Assembly: GCA_963803065.1 (NCBI GenBank)
Contig: CAWDKW010000002.1
Coordinates: 124,001 to 188,000, forward strand
From: DASXMT01 sp963803065
GTDB taxonomy: Bacteria; Actinomycetota; Acidimicrobiia; Acidimicrobiales; RAAP-2
Reading direction: 5' to 3'
Length of the DNA stretch: 64,000 bases
The position numbers and the translations under genes were made by a program. This document shows, piece by piece, positions 8,807-16,174 of the stretch (positions are counted from its first letter, which is position 1; each line of letters starts with the position of its first letter). The notes below the pieces were generated by a model, which made no database searches, was not told the DNA's origin, and saw only the letters and a program-made list of their open reading frames with translations.

Positions 8807-8895
8807 ACGTCGTACTCGGCCAGGCCGTGGGCCGGAGCTAAGGCGTCGTACTGCGCCAGATGCCGTGGGCCGCAGCCCAGGCGTCGTCCTCCGCG
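8786..8895. repeat. Stop-codon-containing tandem repeat, three 35-39 bp units
   Basis: Units begin at 8786, 8821 and 8857. Each has the core GCCGTGGGCCGCAGC (second unit GGAGC) followed by CGTCGT near its end. Unit 1 contains the last codons and TAG of the LLM gene; unit 2 has TAA at the same place; unit 3 has lost the stop (CCC). The array ends exactly where the convergent sigma-factor gene's stop codon begins at 8896. Confidence 0.9.
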
Positions 8896-9825
8896 TCAGG
8901 AGCTCTCGCCCGGGGCCACCGGCGGAATGCGGGAGCCGATGAAGCCGATCGTGTTCGGGTCGGCAACCGCGTGGATCTTCTTGATGGTCTGGCCGTCCAC
9001 TGTCAGGTGCAGAACCCCTGACAGCTGAGACCCGGCGAAGGCCAGCACCACCGTCTGCCCCTCGATCAGGTTCGAGACCAGGGTCATGGTGGCGAGGTTG
9101 CGAAGAAGGTTGCGCGCCACCGCCGTCGACCCGGTAAAGCCCCGACCGGTACGCGGGTCGTCGGGCCCGAGGTCCACATCGCCGGTGACGTCTGGGTCGA
9201 GCACTTCGAGAAGGGACGAGAGATCGCCGTCCGAGCACGCCTGGATGAATCGCTCGGCCACCAGGCGGTGCTCGGCCGTATCGACCTCGACCGCGCCCCG
9301 AGCGCGCTCCGACTGGATCTTCAGGCGAGCTCGTCGTGCCAGTTGGCGGCAAGTCGGGGCCGGCCGGCCCACACTCTCGGCGATGGTGTCGAACGGCATC
9401 TGGAAGATGTCGTGCAGGACGAAGACGACCCGTTCTGCCGGGCTCAGACGCTCGAGCACCACGAGCAAGGCCAGGCGGATCTCGTCGTCGAGGGTGACGC
9501 GGTCGGCGGGATCCACGAAGGCGGCCCGAGTCGCGGCCGGGCCGGCGAACTCGATGGTGGAGGACTCGTGAGCGCGCTCACGGCGGGAGCGGGCGGACTG
9601 GATCTGGTCGAGGCAGATGCGGCTGGTCACAACGATCAGCCAGCCTCGTTGGTCCTCGATCCTCTCGAAGTCTGACCGGGCCAGGCGGGAAAAGGCCTCC
9701 TGCACGGCGTCCTCGGCGGCTCCGATGTCGGCCAGCATCCCGAAGGCCAGGTCAACCAGGTACGGGCGGTGGACACGCCACGCATCGGTGAACTGTGCAT
9801 CCGTCGGCCCATCGCCTGTCGTCAT
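8896..9825 (-). CDS. ECF41-like sigma factor with SnoaL C-terminal domain
   Basis: This is a 309-residue RNA polymerase sigma factor. Region 2 covers about 10-75 (FGMLADIGAAEDAVQEAF) and region 4 about 115-165 (RLSPAERVVFVLHDIFQMPFDTIAESVGR). A SnoaL-like domain covers about 185-300. This is the SigI/SigJ (ECF41) architecture, in which the C-terminal domain modulates activity and no anti-sigma factor is needed. The ADPNTI segment near 284 resembles the NPDKL motif of that group. Known ECF41 members usually sit beside a carboxymuconolactone-decarboxylase-like gene; here the divergent neighbour is a DrrAB-type exporter, which may be its target. Confidence 0.85.
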   Translation of the reverse strand: MTTGDGPTDAQFTDAWRVHRPYLVDLAFGMLADIGAAEDAVQEAFSRLARSDFERIEDQRGWLIVVTSRICLDQIQSARSRRERAHESSTIEFAGPAATRAAFVDPADRVTLDDEIRLALLVVLERLSPAERVVFVLHDIFQMPFDTIAESVGRPAPTCRQLARRARLKIQSERARGAVEVDTAEHRLVAERFIQACSDGDLSSLLEVLDPDVTGDVDLGPDDPRTGRGFTGSTAVARNLLRNLATMTLVSNLIEGQTVVLAFAGSQLSGVLHLTVDGQTIKKIHAVADPNTIGFIGSRIPPVAPGESS

Positions 9826-10129
9826 GTCGTACCAACCCTAAGTCGTGCCCGACGAACGCCGGGGGGAGATCTGAACCTCGCTGTGCAGCCATGGTCGGAA
9901 TGCAGCCATGGTCGGAGGCCTGCTCCGTCCATGGCGGGAGGACACTGCACCCCAATAAGGACGAAATGGTGCAGGCATTCGTGACAAGCGAGTTCGACCG
10001 GGCGCGAACGCCCGATCGCGGCGGCCGTGTACGAGCGAATGTCACGTTCCACAGCTTCGTTTCGTCCTCTATGGCACGACACCGAATGCTCCAGATCGTC
10101 GGACCAGACCGACACGCAGAGGAGGACCA
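9826..10129. other. Divergent intergenic region between sigma factor and drrA-like gene
   Basis: This 304-bp gap holds an exact-but-one 17-bp tandem duplication (9884-9917) and no ORF I can support. It must carry the promoters of both divergent genes. I see no clear sigma-A -35/-10 pair; an ECF-type promoter is possible but cannot be recognised from one example. Confidence 0.5.
9884..9917. repeat. 17-bp tandem duplication
   Basis: TGCAGCCATGGTCGGAA at 9884-9900 is followed directly by TGCAGCCATGGTCGGAG at 9901-9917, one mismatch in 17. A diverged third copy of the CCATGG core lies near 9928. It is located in the sigma-factor/exporter divergent region. Confidence 0.9.
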
Positions 10130-11080
10130 GTGGGCACCCAGTTGGCCGTGGAGGCAGAGAACCTCGTCAAGACCTATCCCGGCGAGGTCGAGGCGGTCAG
10201 AGGGGTCAGCTTCGCGGTAGCGGAGGGCGACGCATTCGGCCTGCTCGGGCCCAATGGCGCCGGCAAGACGACCACCGTCGGGATGCTCAACTCCTCGGTG
10301 AGGCCCACCTCGGGCCGGGCCTTCCTGGGAGGCCGGGACGTCGCCCGCGACCCGACGGGAACCCGAGCCATCAGCAGCGTCGTGTTCCAGGATGCTGTCG
10401 TCGACCGACCGCTGACCGGTCGTCAGAACCTGGAGCTGCACCTGAAACTGTGGTCAGTCGACCCTGCGGACGGCCGGACCCGACTGGCCGAGCTGACCCG
10501 TACGGTCGGGATCCTCGACATCCTGGACCGTCCGGTGGCCACCTACAGCGGCGGTCAACGACGCCGGCTCGAAATCGTCCGAGCGCTGCTGTCCGGCCCC
10601 CAGGTGCTCTTCCTCGACGAGCCCACCGTGGGACTGGACACCCGGATCCGCCATGACCTGTTCGACGTCATCGCCTCCCTGCGGGACCGGACCGGCGTCA
10701 CGGTCATCATGACGACGCACTACCTCGACGAGGCCGAGCAACTCTGCGACCGGATCGCCGTCATCGATGCGGGTGCCATGGTCGCGTGCGACACGCCCTC
10801 GCGGCTGCTCGCATCGATCGGCGACGAAGTGTTCGAGCTGAGGCTCGGCGACCCCGAACGGGCCGTCGAGATCCTCCAGCGCCATGGCGTACCCGCCGAC
10901 GACCTTCTCGTCATCGGTGAAACCATCACCGTCGCGCTGCGGACTTTCAGCTCGTCCACGGTCTCGCGGCTGTTGGCTGACTCCTCGATCACGATCCGAT
11001 CGGCCACCACACGACCTCCCACGCTCGATGACGTCTATCTCCGCCTGACTGGCGACACGATCCACGGCACGACCGAGTGA
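10130..11080 (+). CDS. DrrA-like ABC transporter ATP-binding protein
   Basis: This 316-residue ATPase is of the daunorubicin-resistance (DrrA) class. Walker A GPNGAGKTT is at about 40-48, signature SGGQRRR at 140-146, Walker B LFLDEP at 160-165, and the H-loop lies in MTTHYLDEAEQL. The family-typical C-terminal extension follows, with PTLDDVYLRLTG near 295-306. It powers export through the ABC-2 permease encoded 88 bp downstream. GTG 10130 is preceded by a good AGGAGG. The substrate is unknown (hydrophobic drug, lipid or glycolipid in characterised relatives). Confidence 0.92.
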   Translation: MGTQLAVEAENLVKTYPGEVEAVRGVSFAVAEGDAFGLLGPNGAGKTTTVGMLNSSVRPTSGRAFLGGRDVARDPTGTRAISSVVFQDAVVDRPLTGRQNLELHLKLWSVDPADGRTRLAELTRTVGILDILDRPVATYSGGQRRRLEIVRALLSGPQVLFLDEPTVGLDTRIRHDLFDVIASLRDRTGVTVIMTTHYLDEAEQLCDRIAVIDAGAMVACDTPSRLLASIGDEVFELRLGDPERAVEILQRHGVPADDLLVIGETITVALRTFSSSTVSRLLADSSITIRSATTRPPTLDDVYLRLTGDTIHGTTE

Positions 11081-11155
11081 TCAGGTCAACGGCACGACCG
11101 ACCGACCGGATCGACTCACTCGACCAACTCACCAGATCAACACCACGACCGACCG
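11064..11155. repeat. Degenerate direct repeats spanning the drrA-like stop codon
   Basis: The 13-mer ACGGCACGACCGA occurs at 11064-11076, inside the gene's last codons, and again at 11089-11101. A one- or two-base variant lies at 11140-11152, between short GACCGACCG runs. The gene's 3' end is thus echoed in the 88-bp spacer before the permease gene. Confidence 0.75.
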
Positions 11156-11168
11156 AGAGGAACCACCG

Positions 11169-12017
11169 ATGACCACCGCCACTATCCCCCTGCCCGTCAC
11201 GACGGCCCCGACCCGCGCCCGGAAGGTGAGCGTCCTCCCGACCCTGACCGGCCGTCGGCTCGCGCTGACCGTGCGATCGCCGCGATCGGTCGCCATACCG
11301 GTCATGGCGCCTGTCCTCTTCGCCCTCGTCGTCGCCCCCGCCTTGGCCAACTCCGTCGCCGCAGGAGCGCAGCGAACGACGTACATGACCTTCTTCTGCG
11401 TGGCCACTGCCGGCCTGCTGATCCCCCTCAATTGCATGTTCTCGGGACTCAGTGTCCTGGTGGACCGCCAACAAGGGGCGATGCGGGAATTGCTCGTCGC
11501 CCCGATCAGCCGAGCATCGATCGTTCTCGCCAACGTGGTCGCGGTCATGGCCATCACTACCCTCCAGCTCGTCGTGCTCATCGCCGCTTCCGCGCTTCGA
11601 GGGGCCCAGTACCAGACGACCAGCCGCATGCTGTGGTTCCTCGCTGCGGCCGTGCTGCTCGTCGTGGTGACCTACGGCTTGGCCGAGATCCTGGCCACCC
11701 GGCTGACCAGTGCCGAGGAGTACACCAGCGTCATTCCGGCCGTTGCCATCATCCCCTTCTTCTTCGCCGGCTCGCTCTTTCCCATCACCTCGCTGCCCAG
11801 CTGGCTGGCTGACGTGGCCACCGTCCTTCCGCTGACCCACGCATTGGCCCTCTTCCGGTACGGCTTGACCGCCCACGGCAGCCAGGCGCTTCACAACATC
11901 TGGGGGTTGAGCAACGACACCACCATGGCGGCCCTGTCACTCGGAGTCCTGGCTCTCTACGCCAGCGTCATCCTGGCCGGTGCGATCCGGCTCTTCACCC
12001 GAGCGGGCACCAGTTAG
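11169..12017 (+). CDS. DrrB-like ABC-2 type transporter permease
   Basis: This 282-residue integral membrane protein has about six hydrophobic segments (near 40-60, 75-95, 120-145, 160-185, 190-215 and 250-270). It carries the ABC-2 signature region RQQGAMRELLVAPISRASIVLAN at about 97-119 and FFFAGSLFPI near 197-206. It is the membrane half of the exporter with the ATPase at 10130-11080. ATG 11169 has a GAGAGGA ribosome site. Its last codons and stop belong to a 24-bp tandem repeat continuing downstream. Confidence 0.9.
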   Translation: MTTATIPLPVTTAPTRARKVSVLPTLTGRRLALTVRSPRSVAIPVMAPVLFALVVAPALANSVAAGAQRTTYMTFFCVATAGLLIPLNCMFSGLSVLVDRQQGAMRELLVAPISRASIVLANVVAVMAITTLQLVVLIAASALRGAQYQTTSRMLWFLAAAVLLVVVTYGLAEILATRLTSAEEYTSVIPAVAIIPFFFAGSLFPITSLPSWLADVATVLPLTHALALFRYGLTAHGSQALHNIWGLSNDTTMAALSLGVLALYASVILAGAIRLFTRAGTS

Positions 12018-12062
12018 GCGACGGTGGCGGGCAACAGTTGAGCGGCGGTGGCGCGAACCAGC
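12006..12062. repeat. Stop-codon-containing 24-bp tandem repeat after drrB-like gene
   Basis: Unit 1 (12006-12029) starts GGCACCAGTTAGGCGACGG and contains the permease TAG. Unit 2 (12030-12053) starts GGCAACAGTTGAGCGGCGG with a TGA one base later than the equivalent position. A partial third copy (CGAACCAGCTG) follows. The units differ at a few bases, including within the stop codon. Confidence 0.9.
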
Positions 12063-12099
12063 TGCCCACCCGGCCGGGCGGGCACGAGCCGAACGGCGA

Positions 12100-12708
12100 T
12101 CACGAACGTCGGTACTCGCGGAGGGGCATCGCCGTGTCTTGGCCCGCTCCGAGACGGGGTCGGTTCTCATCCGGGGCAGACAGGGGGACGGCGGGACGAA
12201 GGGTGGAGCGAGAACGCCGAGCCAGATCCTGGTAGACGCCCGTCCCGTTGGCCTTCCAGGCCATCTCGGCCTCGGTCAATTCTCGGAGCACCCGGGCCGG
12301 GTTTCCGGCGACCAGGTGGTGCTCTGGGACCTCCGTCTCTGCTCGCACGAAGGAGCACGCGCCGACGAACGAGAAGTCGCCGATCGTCGCCCCGTCCATC
12401 ACAACACTGTTCATTCCCACCAACACGCCCCGGCCGATGTGGCACCCGTGGAGCACGGCGCCGTGGCCGATGTGACCGTCCTCCCCGATCACCACATCGC
12501 GACCGGGAAAGCAGTGGAGGACGCACCCGTCCTGGACGTTCGCACCCGCCTCGACCACCACGTGGCCGAAGTCACCGCGCAGGCTGGCCAGCGGTCCCAC
12601 GTAGCAGCTGGCCCCGATCAGGACGTCGCCGATGAGGACGGCTTCGGGGTGGACGAATGCGGTGGGATGCACGATGGGTACCACGCCTTCGATCTCGTAG
12701 GTGCCCAT
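12100..12708 (-). CDS. PaaY-like gamma-carbonic-anhydrase/hexapeptide thioesterase
   Basis: This 202-residue left-handed beta-helix protein opens MGTYEIEGVVPIVHPTAFVHP, close to PaaY/CaiE proteins. Imperfect hexapeptide repeats run to about residue 130. Metal-type histidines lie in LHCFPGRD, HIGHGAVLHGCHIG and neighbours. PaaY is a thioesterase helper of phenylacetate catabolism that hydrolyses dead-end CoA esters; related proteins are gamma-class carbonic anhydrases. No other paa gene is present, so a general CoA-ester or CO2-related role is possible. A TTG two codons upstream is less likely than ATG 12708. Third gene of the cupin-P450 operon, 21 bp after the P450. Confidence 0.78.
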   Translation of the reverse strand: MGTYEIEGVVPIVHPTAFVHPEAVLIGDVLIGASCYVGPLASLRGDFGHVVVEAGANVQDGCVLHCFPGRDVVIGEDGHIGHGAVLHGCHIGRGVLVGMNSVVMDGATIGDFSFVGACSFVRAETEVPEHHLVAGNPARVLRELTEAEMAWKANGTGVYQDLARRSRSTLRPAVPLSAPDENRPRLGAGQDTAMPLREYRRS

Positions 12709-12729
12709 CAGCAAGCCCCAACGGGTCGA

Positions 12730-13926
12730 TCAGCGCCGCATCCGGACGGGGAGGCGCTTCAGCCCGTTGTTGAGGTTCGACCGCACCCGGACCGGCTCAC
12801 CGACCAGCTCGATGCCGGAGAAGGCCGACAGCAGCTCCTCGAAGAACACCCGTCCCTCCAGCCGGGCGAGGTGGACACCCAGGCAGAAGTGCTCGGCGAT
12901 GCCGAAGGCCAGGTGCGGATTGGGGTGGCGGTGGATGTCGAAGGTTTGGGGGTCTGCGAACAGGTCCTCGTCCCGGTTGGCCGAGGTGTAGTACATGGCC
13001 ACCTTCTCGCCTGCCGAGATCTTCACGTCCCGGACGACGGCGTCGGCCAGTGCCGTTCGCCGGAAATAGTGCAGCGGGTTGGCCCACCGGAGGATCTCCT
13101 CGACCGCACCGGGAATGAGCGACGGGTCGGCCCGGAGCTCGAGCAACTGGTCGGGGTGGAGCAACAAGGCCCAGAGGCCCGACGAGAGCATGATCTTGGT
13201 GGTGTCGTTACCCGCCGTCACCAGCTGCACGAAGAAGGTGGCGAATTCGACATCGTCCATGAGGTGGCCGCCGAACTCGGTACCGAGGATGATCGAGGTC
13301 AAATCGGGAGTGGGCTCCTCGGTGCGACGACGGGCGGCCAGCTCCATGCCGTAGACGGCCATATCCATGGTCGCTCCGTTGGAGTCGTCACCGGCATACT
13401 CGGCATCCTGCCCGCTGGTGTTCCGCTCGGCCATCTCGTGGATGCGCCGCCAGTCGGCTTCGGGCAGGCCCATGAGCTGGCCGATGACCCGAGAGGGAAT
13501 GGCCGACGTCACCTCGTGCACGAACTCCACGTCGCTGGTCTCGTCGATCCCCGTCATCACGTCGCGGCAGATCCCACGGATCTGGTCGGTCATGTCCTCG
13601 ATCACCCGGCGCCGGAAGTGCTCGGCCATCGGGCGCCGGTAGTCGAGATGCCGGGGTGGGTCCATGGCCAGGAGCATCCCCCGCATCTGCTCGACCTGTT
13701 CGGGGGCGAGGGTCTCGATGACCACGCCTCCCTCGCTGGCCGAGAACAGGTCCGGGTTCCGGGCCGCGTGGACCACGTCGGCATGCCGCAGCAGAGCCCA
13801 GAACCCCGAGTCGTCCTGCATCTCCTGGAAGTAGACGGGCTGGGCGCGCCTGAGCTCGGTCAGCTCCTCGTGTGGGACGCCCCCGACGAAGGTGTCCGGG
13901 TCGGACAGGTCGATCACCGACGGCAT
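12730..13926 (-). CDS. Cytochrome P450
   Basis: This 398-residue soluble bacterial P450 has the I-helix oxygen-activation motif AGNDTT at 238-243, ExxR at E277-R280, and heme loop FGIAEHFCLG at 341-350 with axial Cys348. The sequence, including LLAMDPPRHLDYRR, is closest in character to the CYP124/125/142-type actinobacterial group that oxidises sterol side chains or branched lipids; the loop lacks the usual FGGG glycines. No ferredoxin gene is adjacent. The start codon overlaps the cupin stop by one base (TGATG), so the two are translationally coupled. Confidence 0.92.
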   Translation of the reverse strand: MPSVIDLSDPDTFVGGVPHEELTELRRAQPVYFQEMQDDSGFWALLRHADVVHAARNPDLFSASEGGVVIETLAPEQVEQMRGMLLAMDPPRHLDYRRPMAEHFRRRVIEDMTDQIRGICRDVMTGIDETSDVEFVHEVTSAIPSRVIGQLMGLPEADWRRIHEMAERNTSGQDAEYAGDDSNGATMDMAVYGMELAARRRTEEPTPDLTSIILGTEFGGHLMDDVEFATFFVQLVTAGNDTTKIMLSSGLWALLLHPDQLLELRADPSLIPGAVEEILRWANPLHYFRRTALADAVVRDVKISAGEKVAMYYTSANRDEDLFADPQTFDIHRHPNPHLAFGIAEHFCLGVHLARLEGRVFFEELLSAFSGIELVGEPVRVRSNLNNGLKRLPVRMRR

Positions 13927-14384
13927 CAGCTGGCCAGGACGTTGGGCCGGGGAAGGCCCTGCGCCTCACACAACGCGTAGTAAGCGGCCAGGGTCCCGGC
14001 GCCGTCGAAGACGCTCTCGATGTTCCCGCTGGCGTCCAGGTTGAGGTTGGCCCCGTACATCTGGAACCAGACCTGGGTTCCGTCTTCGATGCACTGGAGC
14101 GTATGCACCGAGCCCGCCGGCTCGTAGAGGAACGATCCCTGCCGGTTGACGTAGTCGTATTCCCTGTACTTCCACGCCCCGGACACGGTGTAGGCGTACA
14201 CCGGACCGGTGTGGCGGTGGGTCTGGACCTCGTAGCCGTTCTGGAAGATGTTCTCCACGATCCAGAGGCCCTCCTCCTCCTTCACCTGCAGGACCTTCAG
14301 TTTGCTGCCATCACCGATATCGACAAAGGGCAGGTCGGACGCACCGATGTGCACGGCGCTCGGAATGGACTCGGTCGTTGTCAT
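13926..14384 (-). CDS. Cupin dioxygenase, 2,4'-dihydroxyacetophenone dioxygenase-like
   Basis: This is a 152-residue single-domain cupin. Metal ligands are probably H56 and H58 (THRHTG) and H94 (GSVHTL); the glutamate usual in cupin motif 1 is absent, as expected for the three-histidine iron site of the 2,4'-dihydroxyacetophenone dioxygenase (DAD) family. DAD cleaves an aliphatic C-C bond next to an aromatic ring. First gene of the operon, coupled to the P450, so oxidative cleavage and hydroxylation of the same substrate are plausible. ATG 14384 precedes MTTTESIPSAVHIG; the longer reading frame upstream is not homologous. Confidence 0.78.
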   Translation of the reverse strand: MTTTESIPSAVHIGASDLPFVDIGDGSKLKVLQVKEEEGLWIVENIFQNGYEVQTHRHTGPVYAYTVSGAWKYREYDYVNRQGSFLYEPAGSVHTLQCIEDGTQVWFQMYGANLNLDASGNIESVFDGAGTLAAYYALCEAQGLPRPNVLAS

Positions 14385-14534
14385 GGCGCTCCTCGTTGGC
14401 TCGGCGCTTCGGCTGCGAACTCCTCGCATCACCCTATGGCCCAGAGATCCTGCGCGCCGAGGCGGCCTCCTGGCGGCGCCGGATCTTGGGAGGGCCCGCC
14501 GATGCGGCGGCAAAACATCTCTAGCGTTGACGCC

Positions 14535-16174
14535 ATGTCCCCCAGCGACGGTCCGGGAATGGTCGCTCCAGACCCCCATCGGGCCGAACTGCCCCTGGCC
14601 GGCATCCGCTTCCTCGAGGTCGGTGAGGACTTCGCGTTGTGCGTACGCCGGCCACCTCCTCTCGCTGCTCGGTGCGGAGGTCGTCCGAGTACCAGCGCCG
14701 GCGGGGGGACGGGCGCGCTCGGCTGGGTCCGGAACAGGGTCGAGAACGGGCTCGGGAGCGGACACAGACCCAATCGTGGGGCCTCGATGCGGGAAAGGCC
14801 CTGTTCATCGGCGAAACGACCGCCAAGACGCTGGCCAGGCTGCCGGTTGCCGCCGCGGTGGATCCGACCGGATCCCTGGGGACCGCCTCGTTTCCGGTCG
14901 TCCGAGCGTCCCCCTGCCCGAACCCGTCCAGGGCCTGGGCCACCTCGGGCGCCATGGCCCTGACGGGCCGGGCGGACGGACCGCCGCTCTTGGCCCCGGG
15001 CGACGTGGCCGGCTGTCTCGACGGGGCCGCATTGGCCTTCCGTCTCCTCGCCGCGGCCAGGGGCATCGCCGTCACTCTCGACGGGTCGGCGCTGCTCGGC
15101 GAGCGGGCCGCCGTCTTCGGGCACCACCGCAACGGCACCATCTCCAACGGGGGAGCCTGTCGCCTGGTGGCGACGAACGACGGCTGGCTGGCCGTGAGCT
15201 TGAGCAGGCCCTCCGACATCGAACTCCTTCCGGCCTGGCTGGGCTCGTCGGTCCCGTCCGATCCCTGGACCGCAGTGGCAGCCCTGGCTGCGGCGGGGTC
15301 GGCGGACGCCCTGGCCGACCGGGCGCAGCTCGTGGGCATCCCGGTGGCCGTCGTGGGCGGGCAAGGCCAGGACGAGCAGTACAGGGCCCGGGACCAAGGG
15401 TGGCCCCCCGCACCGTGGCTGTACGAGGGGGCACGATCGTGGCGCCTCCCGGCCCGGACCCTGACCGACCTCGGCCAGCTGGGCCCGAGCCGAACCCCGT
15501 CCCGGCGGCGACCCCTGGTCGTGGACCTGTCGGCGCTGTGGGCGGGACCGCTGGCGGGCTCGCTCCTGGTTGCTGCGGGCTGTCGCGTGGTCAAGGTCGA
15601 GGACCTCCGACGTCCCGACCCCTCCCGAGAAGGCCCAGTGCGGTTCTTCGACCTCCTTCAAGGGGGGAAGGAGAGCGTGACCGTGCCCGTGGCGGCCACG
15701 GGTCCCTTCCCGGTGCTGGTCGGGGCGGCGGACGTGGTCATCGAGTCGTCGAGGCCCCGGGCCCTCGAGCAGCTGGGGATCCACCCATCCCCGCATCAGG
15801 CGTGGATCAGCATCACCGGCTACGGCCGAGCCGGACCGTGGCGGAACCGAGCTGCGCTGGGTGACGACGCCGCCGCCGCGGCCGGCCTCGTCGCCCGCGA
15901 GCACGAGGGGGGCCCTCCGTTGTTCTGCGCCGACGCCGCCGCCGACCCGGTGACCGGGCTCCATGCCGCCGTGGCCGCGCTGGCTGCCATCGTCGGTGGC
16001 ACCGGGGGGACGATCGACATCGCCATGCGCGAAGTAGTCGGCCACACACTGTCGTACCGACGACAGGCACTGCCGTCCGACACCGGTCCGGTCGCCCCAC
16101 CGAGGAGCAGGACGCCTACCCGGAGGGCGGCCACATTGGGGGCGGACACCGAGTCGGTTCTGGCCGACCTGTGA
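14535..16174 (+). pseudogene. CoA-transferase family III (CaiB/BaiF), two apparent +1 frameshifts
   Basis: The protein starts at ATG 14535 and reads LPLAGIRFLEVGEDFAL. It must then shift at about 14640 to read AYAGHLLSLLGAEVVRVPAP, and shift again at a run of six G (14703-14708) to continue as GDGRARLGPEQ and onward to the TGA at 16174. Removing one base at each place gives exactly 546 codons. A second CaiB-like half begins near residue 330 (VVDLSALWAGPLAGSLL, then VVKVEDL), so the intact product would be a two-lobe CoA-transferase. The stop overlaps the next gene's GTG (GTGA). The homopolymer site suggests sequencing error; true decay is possible. Confidence 0.72.
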
